Below are positions 1 through 8,132 of a stretch of DNA of 64,000 nt, piece after piece. Position 1 is the first letter of the stretch. Every line of letters begins with the position of its first letter. The notes under the pieces are model-generated. The model saw only the letters and a program-made list of their open reading frames with translations. It had not been told where the DNA came from and made no database searches. A program made the translations under genes and the position numbers. The DNA is from JAVVHE01 sp038238915. GTDB taxonomy: Bacteria; Pseudomonadota; Alphaproteobacteria; Sphingomonadales; Sphingomonadaceae. The stretch covers positions 124,001-188,000 of the forward strand of contig JBBSFH010000002.1 in NCBI GenBank assembly GCA_038238915.1, read 5' to 3'.

Positions 1-385
1 CGGTGACGCCGGGATAGACCGTGCTTTCGTAGACGATGATCGTGCCCGCACCCGCTTCGAGCACGCCCGCGATGGCGCGCGTGGCACCCATGACCGGGCG
101 AAGATCGGGCTGGTTCGCCGCATCGACCGGGGTGGGGACGGTGACGATGAATATTTTGGCGCCGCGCGCGTCGGCGATATCGGTGGAGTAGGCGAGTTTG
201 CTCGCGGCGAGCGTGGGGGCATCGACCTCGTGCGTGCGGTCGTGGCCGCCCACGAGTTCGGCGACGCGCTGCGCGTTGATATCAACGCCGATACAATCGA
301 AGCTGCGCGCGAGCGCGACCGCGAGCGGCAGTCCGACGTAGCCCAGGCCGATGACCGCGACGCGGCCGTGGGGATCGAAGGACAT
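1..385 (-). CDS. Nucleotide-sugar dehydrogenase, N-terminal part (runs off the window)
   Basis: UDP-glucose/GDP-mannose dehydrogenase family enzyme, which oxidises a UDP-sugar to the uronic acid with NAD+ for surface polysaccharide synthesis. Only the first ~128 residues are present; the gene continues beyond base 1. The start is the ATG at 385. The N-terminal Rossmann motif GLGYVGLP (residues 13-20), the VTVPTPVD segment and YESTVYPGVT are seen; the last two are typical of the WbpO/TviB branch (UDP-HexNAc dehydrogenases). It lies 26 bp downstream of, and in the same direction as, the SLBB polysaccharide exporter, so a capsule or exopolysaccharide locus is likely. The exact substrate cannot be read from this part. 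Confidence 0.9.
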   Translation of the reverse strand, partial: MSFDPHGRVAVIGLGYVGLPLAVALARSFDCIGVDINAQRVAELVGGHDRTHEVDAPTLAASKLAYSTDIADARGAKIFIVTVPTPVDAANQPDLRPVMGATRAIAGVLEAGAGTIIVYESTVYPGVT

Positions 386-411
386 GCGCTAAGCTCCGGA
401 AAGCGGTGGGA

Positions 412-3156
412 CTAGCGGCCGCGCGCGAGCAGGGCGACGGTGGCGACGGACGAGATGAACTGGCCGATGATCGTAGCGACATCGCGCGCCACGCCCAAGC
501 CGAAGAAGCGGTTGGTGTTGACGGGCACGATGATCGTCGATCCCGGTGGCGGCGACAGGCGCGATTTGCGGTGAAAGCTCGCGGTGATCGGCTCCGACGC
601 GCCGTTGGGGTAAACGATGAAAGTTCTCGCTGTATCGGCAGAGCGACGGAACCCGCCGCTTTCGCGGACATATTCGCCAACCACCTTGCCCGGGATGAAC
701 TGGAGCGCGCCCGGGTTGGCGATATCGCCCAGCGCCAGCACGAAGCTGGGCTCCTTGGGGACGAAGATCGAATCGCCCGCTTCGAGCACGGTATCGAGAT
801 CGGGGCGTCGGGCGAGCACGCGCGGATCGGCCTCGACCACCACGCGGCCGATCGGATCGACCGAGGCGATCGAGTTGACGAGCGCCCCGGCTGCCTCGAA
901 ACTGCTGGACGACGAACCGCTGCTGCTGCTGGAGCGCGCGGCGGCGGTGATTAGCCCCTCGTTCAATTCGCGCACAGTGCGCTTGAGGCCCTCCGCCTGC
1001 TGCTCGCGCACCGCCCTGCGGGTGAAGATCGTCCCGTAAGGATAGGAGAGCGACGTGATCCCGCCCGCGCGCGCCAGCAGTTCGGACAGCTTCTCGCCGC
1101 GCTTGATCGTGAACAGGCCGGGGCGCGCGACTTCGCCGGTCAGCAGCACCGCGCCGGGCTCGAACTGCGCCTGCTCGCCATTGAAGCGAACATCGTCGCC
1201 CGCACGCAGGAGTACCTGGGGCAAGCGGCCATCGGGCAGGCCGGGAAGCCGATCGGTGCGATTGGCCGCGCCTTCCGAGCGGGTGATATCGAGTACAATC
1301 GACTGCGAGCGCGCGAGCAGGCCGCCCGCGAGCGTGGCGAGTTCTGCGGCCTGGACCGGCCCTGCGACGGGATAGGCCCCCGGCTTGCGGACCGCGCCGC
1401 CGACGCTGACCGCGTTTTCGATCAGCACGGGAAGGAGTTCGGGTTCTTCCTGAAAGACCGCCGGGCAGGTGATGTTGTTCTCGATTTCGTCGGTATCGCG
1501 CGAGGCACCGCCGACGCCGCTGGTTGAGATGTCGCGCGCGCCGATCACCTGCCGATCGGCGGCGAGCGTGGAGCGCTGCGCGAGCGCGGCGGCGACACTG
1601 GCGATCTGACCCGAGGGTGCGGTGAAGCTGCCACGCGTGACCGCGTTGTACCGCGACGACTGCGTATCGCGCACGAGCGCTTCGAGGCGTTCGAGCGGGC
1701 GGCAGCCCGGCTGCGGATTGGGGCGGCCGAGCACGACGCTGCGCACCGCGACGCGGTTGATGAACTCGATGTCCGACTGGGCGAGGACGAACACACGGTC
1801 CTCGCCGCGCAGCACGAAGGGTGCCGCGCCCGACAGCGCCGCACCGAGATCGACGGGGACGAAGCGGCGGGTGCCCGTGGCGGGATCGGCGCGGATCACG
1901 ATCGCCAGCGGCAGATAGGTTTCGGGACGCAGATCGCGCACTTCGCCGACGAGATCGCGGATCGTGGGGGTGGCGAGGAGCGGGCGCGGCCCGCCATTCA
2001 CCACATAGCCGCGCAGCAGCACGCGCCCGATCGCGCCGCCCGCCGAACCGGCGAAGACGATCACGCCATCGCCCGCGATCAGGCGCGTGCCGATCTGCGT
2101 GCCGCGCAGGAACACTTCGGAGCCATCGGGCTGGATGCGCGTGATCGAGACGCGGCTACCGCGCGGGCGCACCGCACCGCCCGCATATTCGAGCAGCGAG
2201 CCGACGCTGGCGGGGCCTCGCAGTTCGTAGATGCCCGGGCGAGCGACGCCGCCCGCGATGGCGACGGTGGGCCCGAGCACGGGGACGATGACGCGATCGC
2301 CCTCGCGCAGGCGCGTGGTGGTGGGCGTGCCGATGCCGAGCAGGCCGTAGAGATCGACTTCGAACGTGCCGCCGCCGCGCACGACGCGCACGTGGCGCAG
2401 CGATCCGGTCTTGCGCACGCCGCCTGCCTGGCTGATCGCGGCGGCAATGTCGGCGAGGCTGGTCAACTGATATTCGCCGGGGCTGCCGACCTCGCCGCCG
2501 ACGAAGACCGAGATCGCACGAACCGCGCCGACCGAGGCGCTGACCTCGGTGCCGAGCAGCGTGCGGTGCGCGGCGGCGGCGAGCTGCGCGCGGACGGCGG
2601 ACAGCGAGCGTCCAGCAGCGGGGATCGGGGGCAATTGGCCGACGATCAGACGGCCCTCCCGATCGACGCGTGCGCTCTGGCTGCCGGGGCTCGCGCCCTG
2701 GAAGGTGACGATCAGCTCGTCGCCCACGCCGAGCACATAATCGCCGCCAAGCGCTCCGGTGAGCGGAGCGCCCGACGGGGATGTGTGGAACAGATCATAG
2801 CCGAACTGGCGCAGCGTCCGATCGCCGAGCCGCTCCTGATATTCGCGCTCGATCGGTGAGAGCGGGGAGACGCCGGCGAGTTCGTTACGCGAGCGCTCGC
2901 GGCGGACCGCGACCTCTTCGGCGGTGATTTCGGGCGAGCCCGAGCGCGTCTCGGTCGGCACCTGACCGGTTCGGGCGGCATCGAGCTGCTGGCCCGACGT
3001 GGCGGCGCCAGTGCCGACGCCGAGCGTGGACTGAAGCGCCTTCAGCGTGGCGGGATCAAGCTGCTGCGCGGCGGCCACGAGCGGGCAGCCGATCAAACCG
3101 AGCGCCACGAAAAAGGGAACCAGCGAGCGGGTCGCTCGCTGCAACGGGCGTGGCAC
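412..3156 (-). CDS. Large SLBB-domain polysaccharide export protein
   Basis: 914-residue outer-membrane/periplasmic polysaccharide exporter of the Wza/GumB superfamily, much longer than Wza (~380 residues) because it carries several SLBB domains. A signal peptide with hydrophobic core (about residues 12-30, ending AAA-QQ) is present. The Poly_export domain starts near GDYVLGVGDEL (138-148), and SLBB repeats begin at VFVGGEVGSPGEYQL (about 217-231) and recur with 'GxVxxPGxY/LF' signatures to the C-terminus (for example GEVARPGLF and GDIANPGAL). A serine-rich linker (SSSSSGSSSSS) lies about two thirds along. A short hydrophobic C-terminal segment follows. It is probably co-transcribed with the sugar dehydrogenase downstream. 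Confidence 0.9.
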   Translation of the reverse strand: MPRPLQRATRSLVPFFVALGLIGCPLVAAAQQLDPATLKALQSTLGVGTGAATSGQQLDAARTGQVPTETRSGSPEITAEEVAVRRERSRNELAGVSPLSPIEREYQERLGDRTLRQFGYDLFHTSPSGAPLTGALGGDYVLGVGDELIVTFQGASPGSQSARVDREGRLIVGQLPPIPAAGRSLSAVRAQLAAAAHRTLLGTEVSASVGAVRAISVFVGGEVGSPGEYQLTSLADIAAAISQAGGVRKTGSLRHVRVVRGGGTFEVDLYGLLGIGTPTTTRLREGDRVIVPVLGPTVAIAGGVARPGIYELRGPASVGSLLEYAGGAVRPRGSRVSITRIQPDGSEVFLRGTQIGTRLIAGDGVIVFAGSAGGAIGRVLLRGYVVNGGPRPLLATPTIRDLVGEVRDLRPETYLPLAIVIRADPATGTRRFVPVDLGAALSGAAPFVLRGEDRVFVLAQSDIEFINRVAVRSVVLGRPNPQPGCRPLERLEALVRDTQSSRYNAVTRGSFTAPSGQIASVAAALAQRSTLAADRQVIGARDISTSGVGGASRDTDEIENNITCPAVFQEEPELLPVLIENAVSVGGAVRKPGAYPVAGPVQAAELATLAGGLLARSQSIVLDITRSEGAANRTDRLPGLPDGRLPQVLLRAGDDVRFNGEQAQFEPGAVLLTGEVARPGLFTIKRGEKLSELLARAGGITSLSYPYGTIFTRRAVREQQAEGLKRTVRELNEGLITAAARSSSSSGSSSSSFEAAGALVNSIASVDPIGRVVVEADPRVLARRPDLDTVLEAGDSIFVPKEPSFVLALGDIANPGALQFIPGKVVGEYVRESGGFRRSADTARTFIVYPNGASEPITASFHRKSRLSPPPGSTIIVPVNTNRFFGLGVARDVATIIGQFISSVATVALLARGR

Positions 3157-3215
3157 GGAAGCGGCCTCTCAGGTCAAAATCGCCCCGTGGCGCTTAGGGG
3201 CGAGGGCGCGGGGCG

Positions 3216-3449
3216 TCAATCGGCGGCGGGCTGGAGCGCGGGTGTTACAGGCAGGCGCCGATCGATTGCAGCGAGCGTGACGACATCGACCGCCGCGAGA
3301 TCGACAAGCGGCGCGCGCGCGCCGTCGCGCAGATAGAGCGCACGATCGGCATGGCTCGCGCCGGGCAGCATCGTTCCGGTGCCACTCGATCCGATCGTCG
3401 GCAACAGTATCATCGTGGTTGCCACGCCGATGGTGAGGAACTTGCGCAT
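3216..3449 (-). CDS. Small secreted protein of unknown function
   Basis: 77-residue product. The start is placed at the ATG of MRKFLTIGVATTMILL, because this gives a proper signal peptide (basic n-region then hydrophobic core to about residue 18); the frame remains open further upstream. The mature part is short and polar, without recognisable domain, and ends in an Ala/Pro-rich tail. It lies 59 bp before the SLBB exporter in the same direction. I do not recognise the family; it could be a small periplasmic protein or a chance ORF. Confidence 0.5.
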   Translation of the reverse strand: MRKFLTIGVATTMILLPTIGSSGTGTMLPGASHADRALYLRDGARAPLVDLAAVDVVTLAAIDRRLPVTPALQPAAD

Positions 3450-3480
3450 CGTTCGGTCTGCCCACCTTGCAGTCGCGTAC

Positions 3481-3518
3481 CGCTGGTGCCGCGGAATCAT
3501 TTCCGCCGCGCACCAGCG
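3481..3518. terminator. Long stem-loop between ilvE and the small secreted gene
   Basis: An almost perfect inverted repeat (CGCTGGTGC-CGCGGAA ... TTCCGC-CGCGCACCAGCG) lies in the gap between ilvE and the small leftward gene. It could end the ilvE transcript, but no clear U-tract follows on the minus strand, so termination is inference. Confidence 0.35.
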
Positions 3519-3575
3519 AAATCTTGCTTACTCCAAAATGCTGCAGTGCGTCAAAGGTTCCCGGCTCGGTCCGTC

Positions 3576-4463
3576 CTACGCATTGCCCAGCCGGTCGCGT
3601 GCGAGATCGGCGTAATCGCGGCGGAGCTGTCGGCCGAGCGAGCCGACCTCGAACGACCATGGGCCGATCGATGCGATGGGCGTGACCTCGGCGGCGGTAC
3701 CGGTGAGGAAGGCCTGTTCGAAGCCTTCGAGTTCCTCGGGCCAGATCGCGCGTTCGATCACGGGGATATCCCGCCGGCGGGCGAGTTCGATCACGCTGCG
3801 GCGCGTGATGCCATCGAGGAAGCAATCCGGCGTTGGCGTATGCAGCGCGCCATCCTTTACGAAGAAAATATTTGCGCCGGTGGCTTCGGCGACCTGGCCA
3901 CGCCAATCGAACATCAGCGCATCGTTGAAGCCCTTGTCTTCGGCCGCGTGCTTGGAGAGCGTGCAGATCATGTACAATCCCGCAGCCTTGGCAGCGGTCG
4001 GCGCGGTATAGGGAGCGGGACGGCGCCACTGCGCAATGTCCAGACGCAGTCCGCGCTCGATCACGTCCTCGCCGAAATAGGCCCCCCATGCCCATGCGGC
4101 GATGGCGAGGCAGGGTTTGGAGCGTTGCGCCGAGACGCCCATCTGCTCGGAGCCGCGCCACGCGACGGGGCGCACGTAGCAATCGGTGAAGCCATTGGCC
4201 TGAACGGTGGCGTTGCACGCCTCGTCGATCTGCTCGCGCGTCCACGGCAGGGTGAAGCCCAGGATCGCGGCGCTGTCGATCAGGCGCTGGCTGTGCTGGC
4301 TCAGTTTGAAGATGCGCCCATCGTAACAGCGCTCGCCCTCGAAGACCGAGCTTGCATAGTGGAGCGCGTGGGTGAGGACGTGGATGTTGGCCTCGCGCCA
4401 CGGCACGAGCTTGCCATCGAGCCAGATCCAGCCATCGCGGTCGTCAAAATCGGGTGGGGTCAT
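3576..4463 (-). CDS. ilvE: Branched-chain amino acid aminotransferase
   Basis: Class IV PLP aminotransferase, 295 residues, transferring the amino group between leucine/isoleucine/valine and 2-oxoglutarate in the cytoplasm. The start is the ATG at 4463 (MTPPDFDDRDGWIWLDGKLV). Seen: the N-terminal HALHYASSVFEGERCYDG segment, the PLP lysine K159 in the context PTAAKAAGLY (the position of E. coli IlvE Lys159), GANIFFVKDG, and the phosphate-binding GTAAEVTPI near the C-terminus. Length is normal. It stands as a single gene; a stem-loop lies 3' of it. Confidence 0.93.
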   Translation of the reverse strand: MTPPDFDDRDGWIWLDGKLVPWREANIHVLTHALHYASSVFEGERCYDGRIFKLSQHSQRLIDSAAILGFTLPWTREQIDEACNATVQANGFTDCYVRPVAWRGSEQMGVSAQRSKPCLAIAAWAWGAYFGEDVIERGLRLDIAQWRRPAPYTAPTAAKAAGLYMICTLSKHAAEDKGFNDALMFDWRGQVAEATGANIFFVKDGALHTPTPDCFLDGITRRSVIELARRRDIPVIERAIWPEELEGFEQAFLTGTAAEVTPIASIGPWSFEVGSLGRQLRRDYADLARDRLGNA

Positions 4464-4821
4464 CGGCTACGCTCCTGTTGGCACGGGGCTAGCCGGGGCG
4501 GGCGCGCGAAGTCAAACCATGGGCGTATGGCCGATGCGGCGCAGGGCCGGATCGGCGCGAGGAAGCGGGTGCCGCGCCGTGGCTGCTCCCGGCTCCGGAC
4601 CGAAAGACGGCTTGGGCGTGGCTGCGTTGCCGTATCGGCGGACGCGCGGGTGGGATGGCCGCACCGCTACGGCGCATCCCGGTAGTCTGACGCGCCGCGA
4701 ATGAGTGCCGCGACCGCTGGGTTTCCCGCGAAGCCGGGATGGTTCCCGCCCGCGCGTCTGCCTGGCCTTCGCTCCGGTTGCGCCCCGGAGTGGAGCAACC
4801 GGTCCTTAGGTTGACCGGCTT
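4464..4821. other. Intergenic region without protein gene
   Basis: This 358-bp gap between ilvE (5' end) and the TetR-like gene (3' end) holds no convincing coding frame. Its right half contains the structured RNA candidate listed separately. The left half (about 4464-4690) is GC-rich, and I see nothing defined in it beyond the presumed ilvE promoter. Confidence 0.6.
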
Positions 4822-4845
4822 CTAACCTATCTGGCTCGGCATGTC
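4700..4845 (+). ncRNA. Possible structured RNA, 6S-like
   Basis: The region can fold as a long rod. TGCCG (4706-4710) pairs with CGGCA (4837-4841), and an inner perfect 8-bp stem CCGGTTGC/GCAACCGG closes a GC-rich loop. The flanking unpaired strands carry TTCCCGCCCGCGCGTCTG on the 5' side and GGTCCTTAGGTTGACCGG...CTTCTAACC on the 3' side, which recall the central bubble of alphaproteobacterial 6S RNA. Size (~145 nt) fits. It overlaps the last ~20 bp of the TetR-like gene. The assignment rests on memory of the consensus, so it is only tentative. Confidence 0.3.
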
Positions 4846-5427
4846 AAGCCCCGGCATCGGCTGCGCGATCGAGCCGGGCAGATTGCAGAGGCGCTGGCTG
4901 CAACGCTCCGCCTGCTCCAGCCGACGATCGAGCGCGCGCATCGTCTGCCCCTGATCGGGTTCGGCATCGGTGAACCAGCTGCGCGCGACATCGCCCAGGA
5001 TCGCGGCGAATGCGTTGACGCGTACCAGGCCGGTGAGGCCGATCGTGTTCGCGCCCGCTGCGCTCAGGAACAGCGCCGCGGTGCGCGGCAGTGTGGTCAG
5101 CAGCGCGAGGCCGAGCGCGGGGCGGCGGCGGGCTTCGGCATCGAGCGCGGCGAGCGCGTCGCGGTGCGGGCGTGCGGCATCGAAGCGCGCCATGGCGAGA
5201 TCGAACAGACGCTCGCGCACGCTGCCGGTGGGATCGAATGCGGTGAGCGCGGCGCGATCGAGGCGGCGGGTGAATTGATCGAGCGCGTCCCAGCGATCGC
5301 CGAGCGCGTCGGCGAGGGCGGCGGGGGAGGTCTCAGCGTGTTCGGCGACCGCGCCGAGCGTGGCGGCACCAAAGCCGCGCGCGGCGAAGACGGCGAGATA
5401 GGCATCGATGGCTTCGTCGCGGGTCAT
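4822..5427 (-). CDS. TetR-like transcriptional regulator
   Basis: 201-residue protein. The chosen ATG at 5427 (MTRDEAIDAYLAVFAARGF) overlaps the TGA of the proC remnant as ATGA; longer upstream frames have no TetR-like sequence. The N-terminal ~50 residues look like a TetR helix-turn-helix (AAR/GFGAATLGAVAEHAETSPAALADALGD), and the rest is an alanine-rich all-helical ligand/dimer domain, somewhat like COQ9/TetR-type sphingomonad proteins. The target is unknown. Confidence 0.65.
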   Translation of the reverse strand: MTRDEAIDAYLAVFAARGFGAATLGAVAEHAETSPAALADALGDRWDALDQFTRRLDRAALTAFDPTGSVRERLFDLAMARFDAARPHRDALAALDAEARRRPALGLALLTTLPRTAALFLSAAGANTIGLTGLVRVNAFAAILGDVARSWFTDAEPDQGQTMRALDRRLEQAERCSQRLCNLPGSIAQPMPGLDMPSQIG

Positions 5428-5602
5428 GCCTGGGCACTCCTTGCAAGCACGGCCGTGCGCGCGACCGCCGCGCGCACCGCCGCCTCGAACAGGTGGGCAA
5501 GGCCGGGCGCGCTGTCCAGCACATCGAGCCCCGCCTGCGTCATTCCGCCGGGACTGGCGACCTCGCGCGCGAGCGAGGGGGCCGGGGGCGGCACCGGTGG
5601 AG
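5424..5602 (-). pseudogene. proC: Remnant of pyrroline-5-carboxylate reductase (C-terminal end only)
   Basis: In the minus-strand frame ending at the TGA 5424-5426, the translation contains LAREVASPGGMTQAGLDVL followed by LAHLFEAAVRAAVART. This is the C-terminal dimerisation segment of P5C reductase (family signature 'VTSPGGTTxAGLxxL'). Upstream of it only a proline-rich stretch remains before the aldolase stop codon; the NADP-binding domain and most of the enzyme are missing. It therefore looks like a truncated relic, still overlapping the TetR-like gene (ATGA) as a former operon partner. Confidence 0.7.
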
Positions 5603-6511
5603 CTATTCCTGGCCCTGGTAGATGCGCACGATACGATCCAGCATCGCCAGCGCGTCGGCGCGCGGGCGCTGGAAGGTGTTGCGGCCGATGATCGAGCCGT
5701 TGCCACCGCCATCGCGGATGTCGCGCGCATCCTGGAAGACCGCATCCTCGCCCTTGGCGGCGCCGCCCGAGAAGACAACAATGCGGCGGCCCGCGAAGCT
5801 CGATTGCATCACGTGGCGCACGCGCGAGGACTGGGTGGACCAGTCATGGCCTTCATAGGCCTTCTTCGCCTCGGCCTGCTCGATATGATCGGAAGGCAGC
5901 TTCACCTTGATGATGTGCGCGCCGATCAGGGCTGCCATGTGCGCGGCGTAGGCGGTGACATCGAGCGCGAGTTCGCCCTGCTTCGAGAGTTCGCCGCCGC
6001 GCGGATAGCTCCACACGACGACCGCGAGGCCAACCGATTTGGCTTCGGCGGCGATCTCGCGGATTTCCTCGACCATATCGAAGAACGAGTCCGATCCGGG
6101 ATAGAGGGTGAAGCCGATCGCGCACGCGCCGAGCCGCAGCGCATCATCAACGGTGGCGGTGACCGCCTGGTCCTTGCTGGTGGCCCAGCTGTTCGAGCTG
6201 TTGGCCTTGAGGATGAGCGGGAAGCCGGGCGCGACCTCGCTCGCGCATTCGAGCATGCCGAGCGGTGCGGCGAACGCGTTCAGCCCAGCCTCGACCGCGA
6301 GTTCGATATGGTAGCGCGGATCGTAGGCGGGAGGGTTGACCGCGAAGCTGCGCGCGGGGCCGTGTTCGAAGCCCTGATCGACCGGCAGGATGACCATCTT
6401 GCCGGTGCCGCCGAGCTTGCCGTGGTTCAGCATCCGCGCGAGGCTCGCGCGGCTGCCGGGATTATCGCTTGCGTACCAGGAGAGGATTTCGCGGACGGCG
6501 GGGGTGAGCAT
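5603..6511 (-). CDS. Fructose-bisphosphate aldolase, class I (DhnA/FbaB type)
   Basis: 302-residue Schiff-base aldolase of the archaeal/DhnA type, cleaving fructose-1,6-bisphosphate to GAP and DHAP (central carbon metabolism, cytoplasm). The start is the ATG at 6511. Seen: VILPVDQGFEHGP (about 40-52), the TIM-barrel strand HIIKVKLP containing the likely Schiff-base lysine (K202 or K204), IVVFSGGAAKG and the phosphate-binding GGGNGSIIGRNTFQR near the C-terminus. Length fits the family. It is followed immediately by the proC relic. Confidence 0.92.
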   Translation of the reverse strand: MLTPAVREILSWYASDNPGSRASLARMLNHGKLGGTGKMVILPVDQGFEHGPARSFAVNPPAYDPRYHIELAVEAGLNAFAAPLGMLECASEVAPGFPLILKANSSNSWATSKDQAVTATVDDALRLGACAIGFTLYPGSDSFFDMVEEIREIAAEAKSVGLAVVVWSYPRGGELSKQGELALDVTAYAAHMAALIGAHIIKVKLPSDHIEQAEAKKAYEGHDWSTQSSRVRHVMQSSFAGRRIVVFSGGAAKGEDAVFQDARDIRDGGGNGSIIGRNTFQRPRADALAMLDRIVRIYQGQE

Positions 6512-6596
6512 GGGGCGGGTTCCGGGCGGCGGGTTGCGCGGCTGATAACCGGGCGGCGGGGGGCTGGCTAGACGGATTGCCGGGGGCGCGCGTGCT

Positions 6597-8132
6597 TCAC
6601 GATGCGTTGTGCGCCGCTCCGTCCTGCGATGGACGCGGGGGAACCGGGGCCAGCGCTTCCCATCCGCCGCCGAGCGCCTTGTACAGCGCCACCGTCTGGC
6701 GGCTGATCGTGCCCTCGCTCTGCACCAGATTGTCCTGCGCCTGGAACAGTTCGGCCTGCGCGTTCAGCACCGTCGTCAGATCGGTCAGCCCATATTTATA
6801 CTGCGCCTCGATCGCATCGATCGTCGCCTGCGCGTCGCGCACGCCGCCGCCAAGCACCTCGCGCCGTGCACGCTCGATGCGCAGCCTTGCCAGCGCATCC
6901 TCGGTCTCGCGCACGCCGGTCAGCACCGCCTGCTGGTAGGCGATATACGCCTGCTCGCGTGTTTCGCGTCGTTCGCCCACCACAGCGCGCCGTCGTCCGA
7001 AATCGAGCAGCGGGAACTTGATGCTGCCGCCAACGGTCGCCTGCACGCTGTTGCCCGCGAACAGATCGTTGAGCCCGGTGGAGAGGAACTGGAACGGGGT
7101 GGTGATCGTGAACCGTGGATAGAGGTCTGCCACCGCGACGCCGATGTCGCTGGTTGCTGCCGCCAGTTCGCGCTCGCTGCGGCGGATATCGGGACGTCGC
7201 CGCAGCAGGTCCGATGGCAGACCCACCGGGACTGGCGGCGGCAGGACCGGGGCGGCGGCCTGCCCCGACTGTTCGGCGCGCACCTCGACCGCGAACACGT
7301 CGAGCAATGTTTCGGGCGTACCGCCCACGAGGATGCCGAGCGCGTGGACGAGCGCGCGTCCCTCCGCCTCGATCGGGCCGAGCGAGGCCTCCGCCACGCT
7401 CATCTGAGCGCGCTGGCGCGTGATGTCCGAACCCGGCGTAAGCCCCGCGTGGCCGCGCGCCTCGATGATGCCGAGCGTGCGCCGCTCGCGCGCCAGTTCC
7501 GCACGCGCGATCGCGGCGCGCCGTTGCAGCACGCGCAACTGGTAATAATCGTCCGCGATCTCGGCGGCGATGCTGACCGCTCGGTCGCGCCGACCCCATT
7601 CGGCCGATTCGACGCGCGCGCGGGCTCCTTCGAGCTGGCGACGCACGCCGCCGAACAGGTCCAGCTCCCAGCTCGCGTCGAACCCCACCGAATAGATGTC
7701 GAACACGCTGCCGGGGGCGCCGAGCGCGCCCGATCCGCCGCCGCCCGATCCGCCGCCGCCGCCGCCCGATCCGCCGAAACTGCTGGCGATCTGGCCGAAG
7801 CCGCCGTTCTTCGAGATTTTGGTGCGCTGCGCTTCCGAGGTCGCGTTCACCGTTGGGAACAGCCCGCTGCGTGCCCCGCGCACGCTGAGGCGCGCCTGGC
7901 GCACGCGGCTCGCCGCCGCCGCCAGATCGAGGTTCTGCGCGAGCCCGCGCTCGATCAATCCGCTCAGCACCGGATCGCCCAGCGCCGCCCACCACTTCGC
8001 GGGCAGCTCTCCGGCTGCTGCCGGATGCGCTTCGGCATAGGCAGGCGGTGTGGGAACGCTCGCCGCGCGATAGTTCGGTCCCACGGTGCATCCCGCGAGC
8101 GCCGCCATGCCCAATACTCCAAACCGTCGCAT
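6597..8132 (-). CDS. Outer-membrane efflux lipoprotein (OprM/NodT family)
   Basis: 511-residue TolC-like outer-membrane channel of a tripartite efflux system. The ATG at 8132 overlaps the MFS stop as TGATG, indicating translational coupling. The signal peptide ends in a lipobox LAGC with the lipidated Cys at residue 15, followed by TVGPNYRAA as in OprM/NodT. Two OEP repeats follow, with the usual internal RRRPDIRRSERELAAATSDIGVA signature near the start of the second (written here only as the recognisable motif RRPDIR). A glycine/serine-rich insert (GGSGGGGGGSGG) sits around residues 120-145 and is unusual. It works with the emrA/emrB-like genes upstream. Confidence 0.93.
   Translation of the reverse strand: MRRFGVLGMAALAGCTVGPNYRAASVPTPPAYAEAHPAAAGELPAKWWAALGDPVLSGLIERGLAQNLDLAAAASRVRQARLSVRGARSGLFPTVNATSEAQRTKISKNGGFGQIASSFGGSGGGGGGSGGGGSGALGAPGSVFDIYSVGFDASWELDLFGGVRRQLEGARARVESAEWGRRDRAVSIAAEIADDYYQLRVLQRRAAIARAELARERRTLGIIEARGHAGLTPGSDITRQRAQMSVAEASLGPIEAEGRALVHALGILVGGTPETLLDVFAVEVRAEQSGQAAAPVLPPPVPVGLPSDLLRRRPDIRRSERELAAATSDIGVAVADLYPRFTITTPFQFLSTGLNDLFAGNSVQATVGGSIKFPLLDFGRRRAVVGERRETREQAYIAYQQAVLTGVRETEDALARLRIERARREVLGGGVRDAQATIDAIEAQYKYGLTDLTTVLNAQAELFQAQDNLVQSEGTISRQTVALYKALGGGWEALAPVPPRPSQDGAAHNAS

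Noticed and set aside
3351..4685. Long open frame on the plus strand over ilvE
   Set aside because: It is the mirror of a well-supported gene on the other strand; GC-rich DNA gives such frames, and the translation has no family features.
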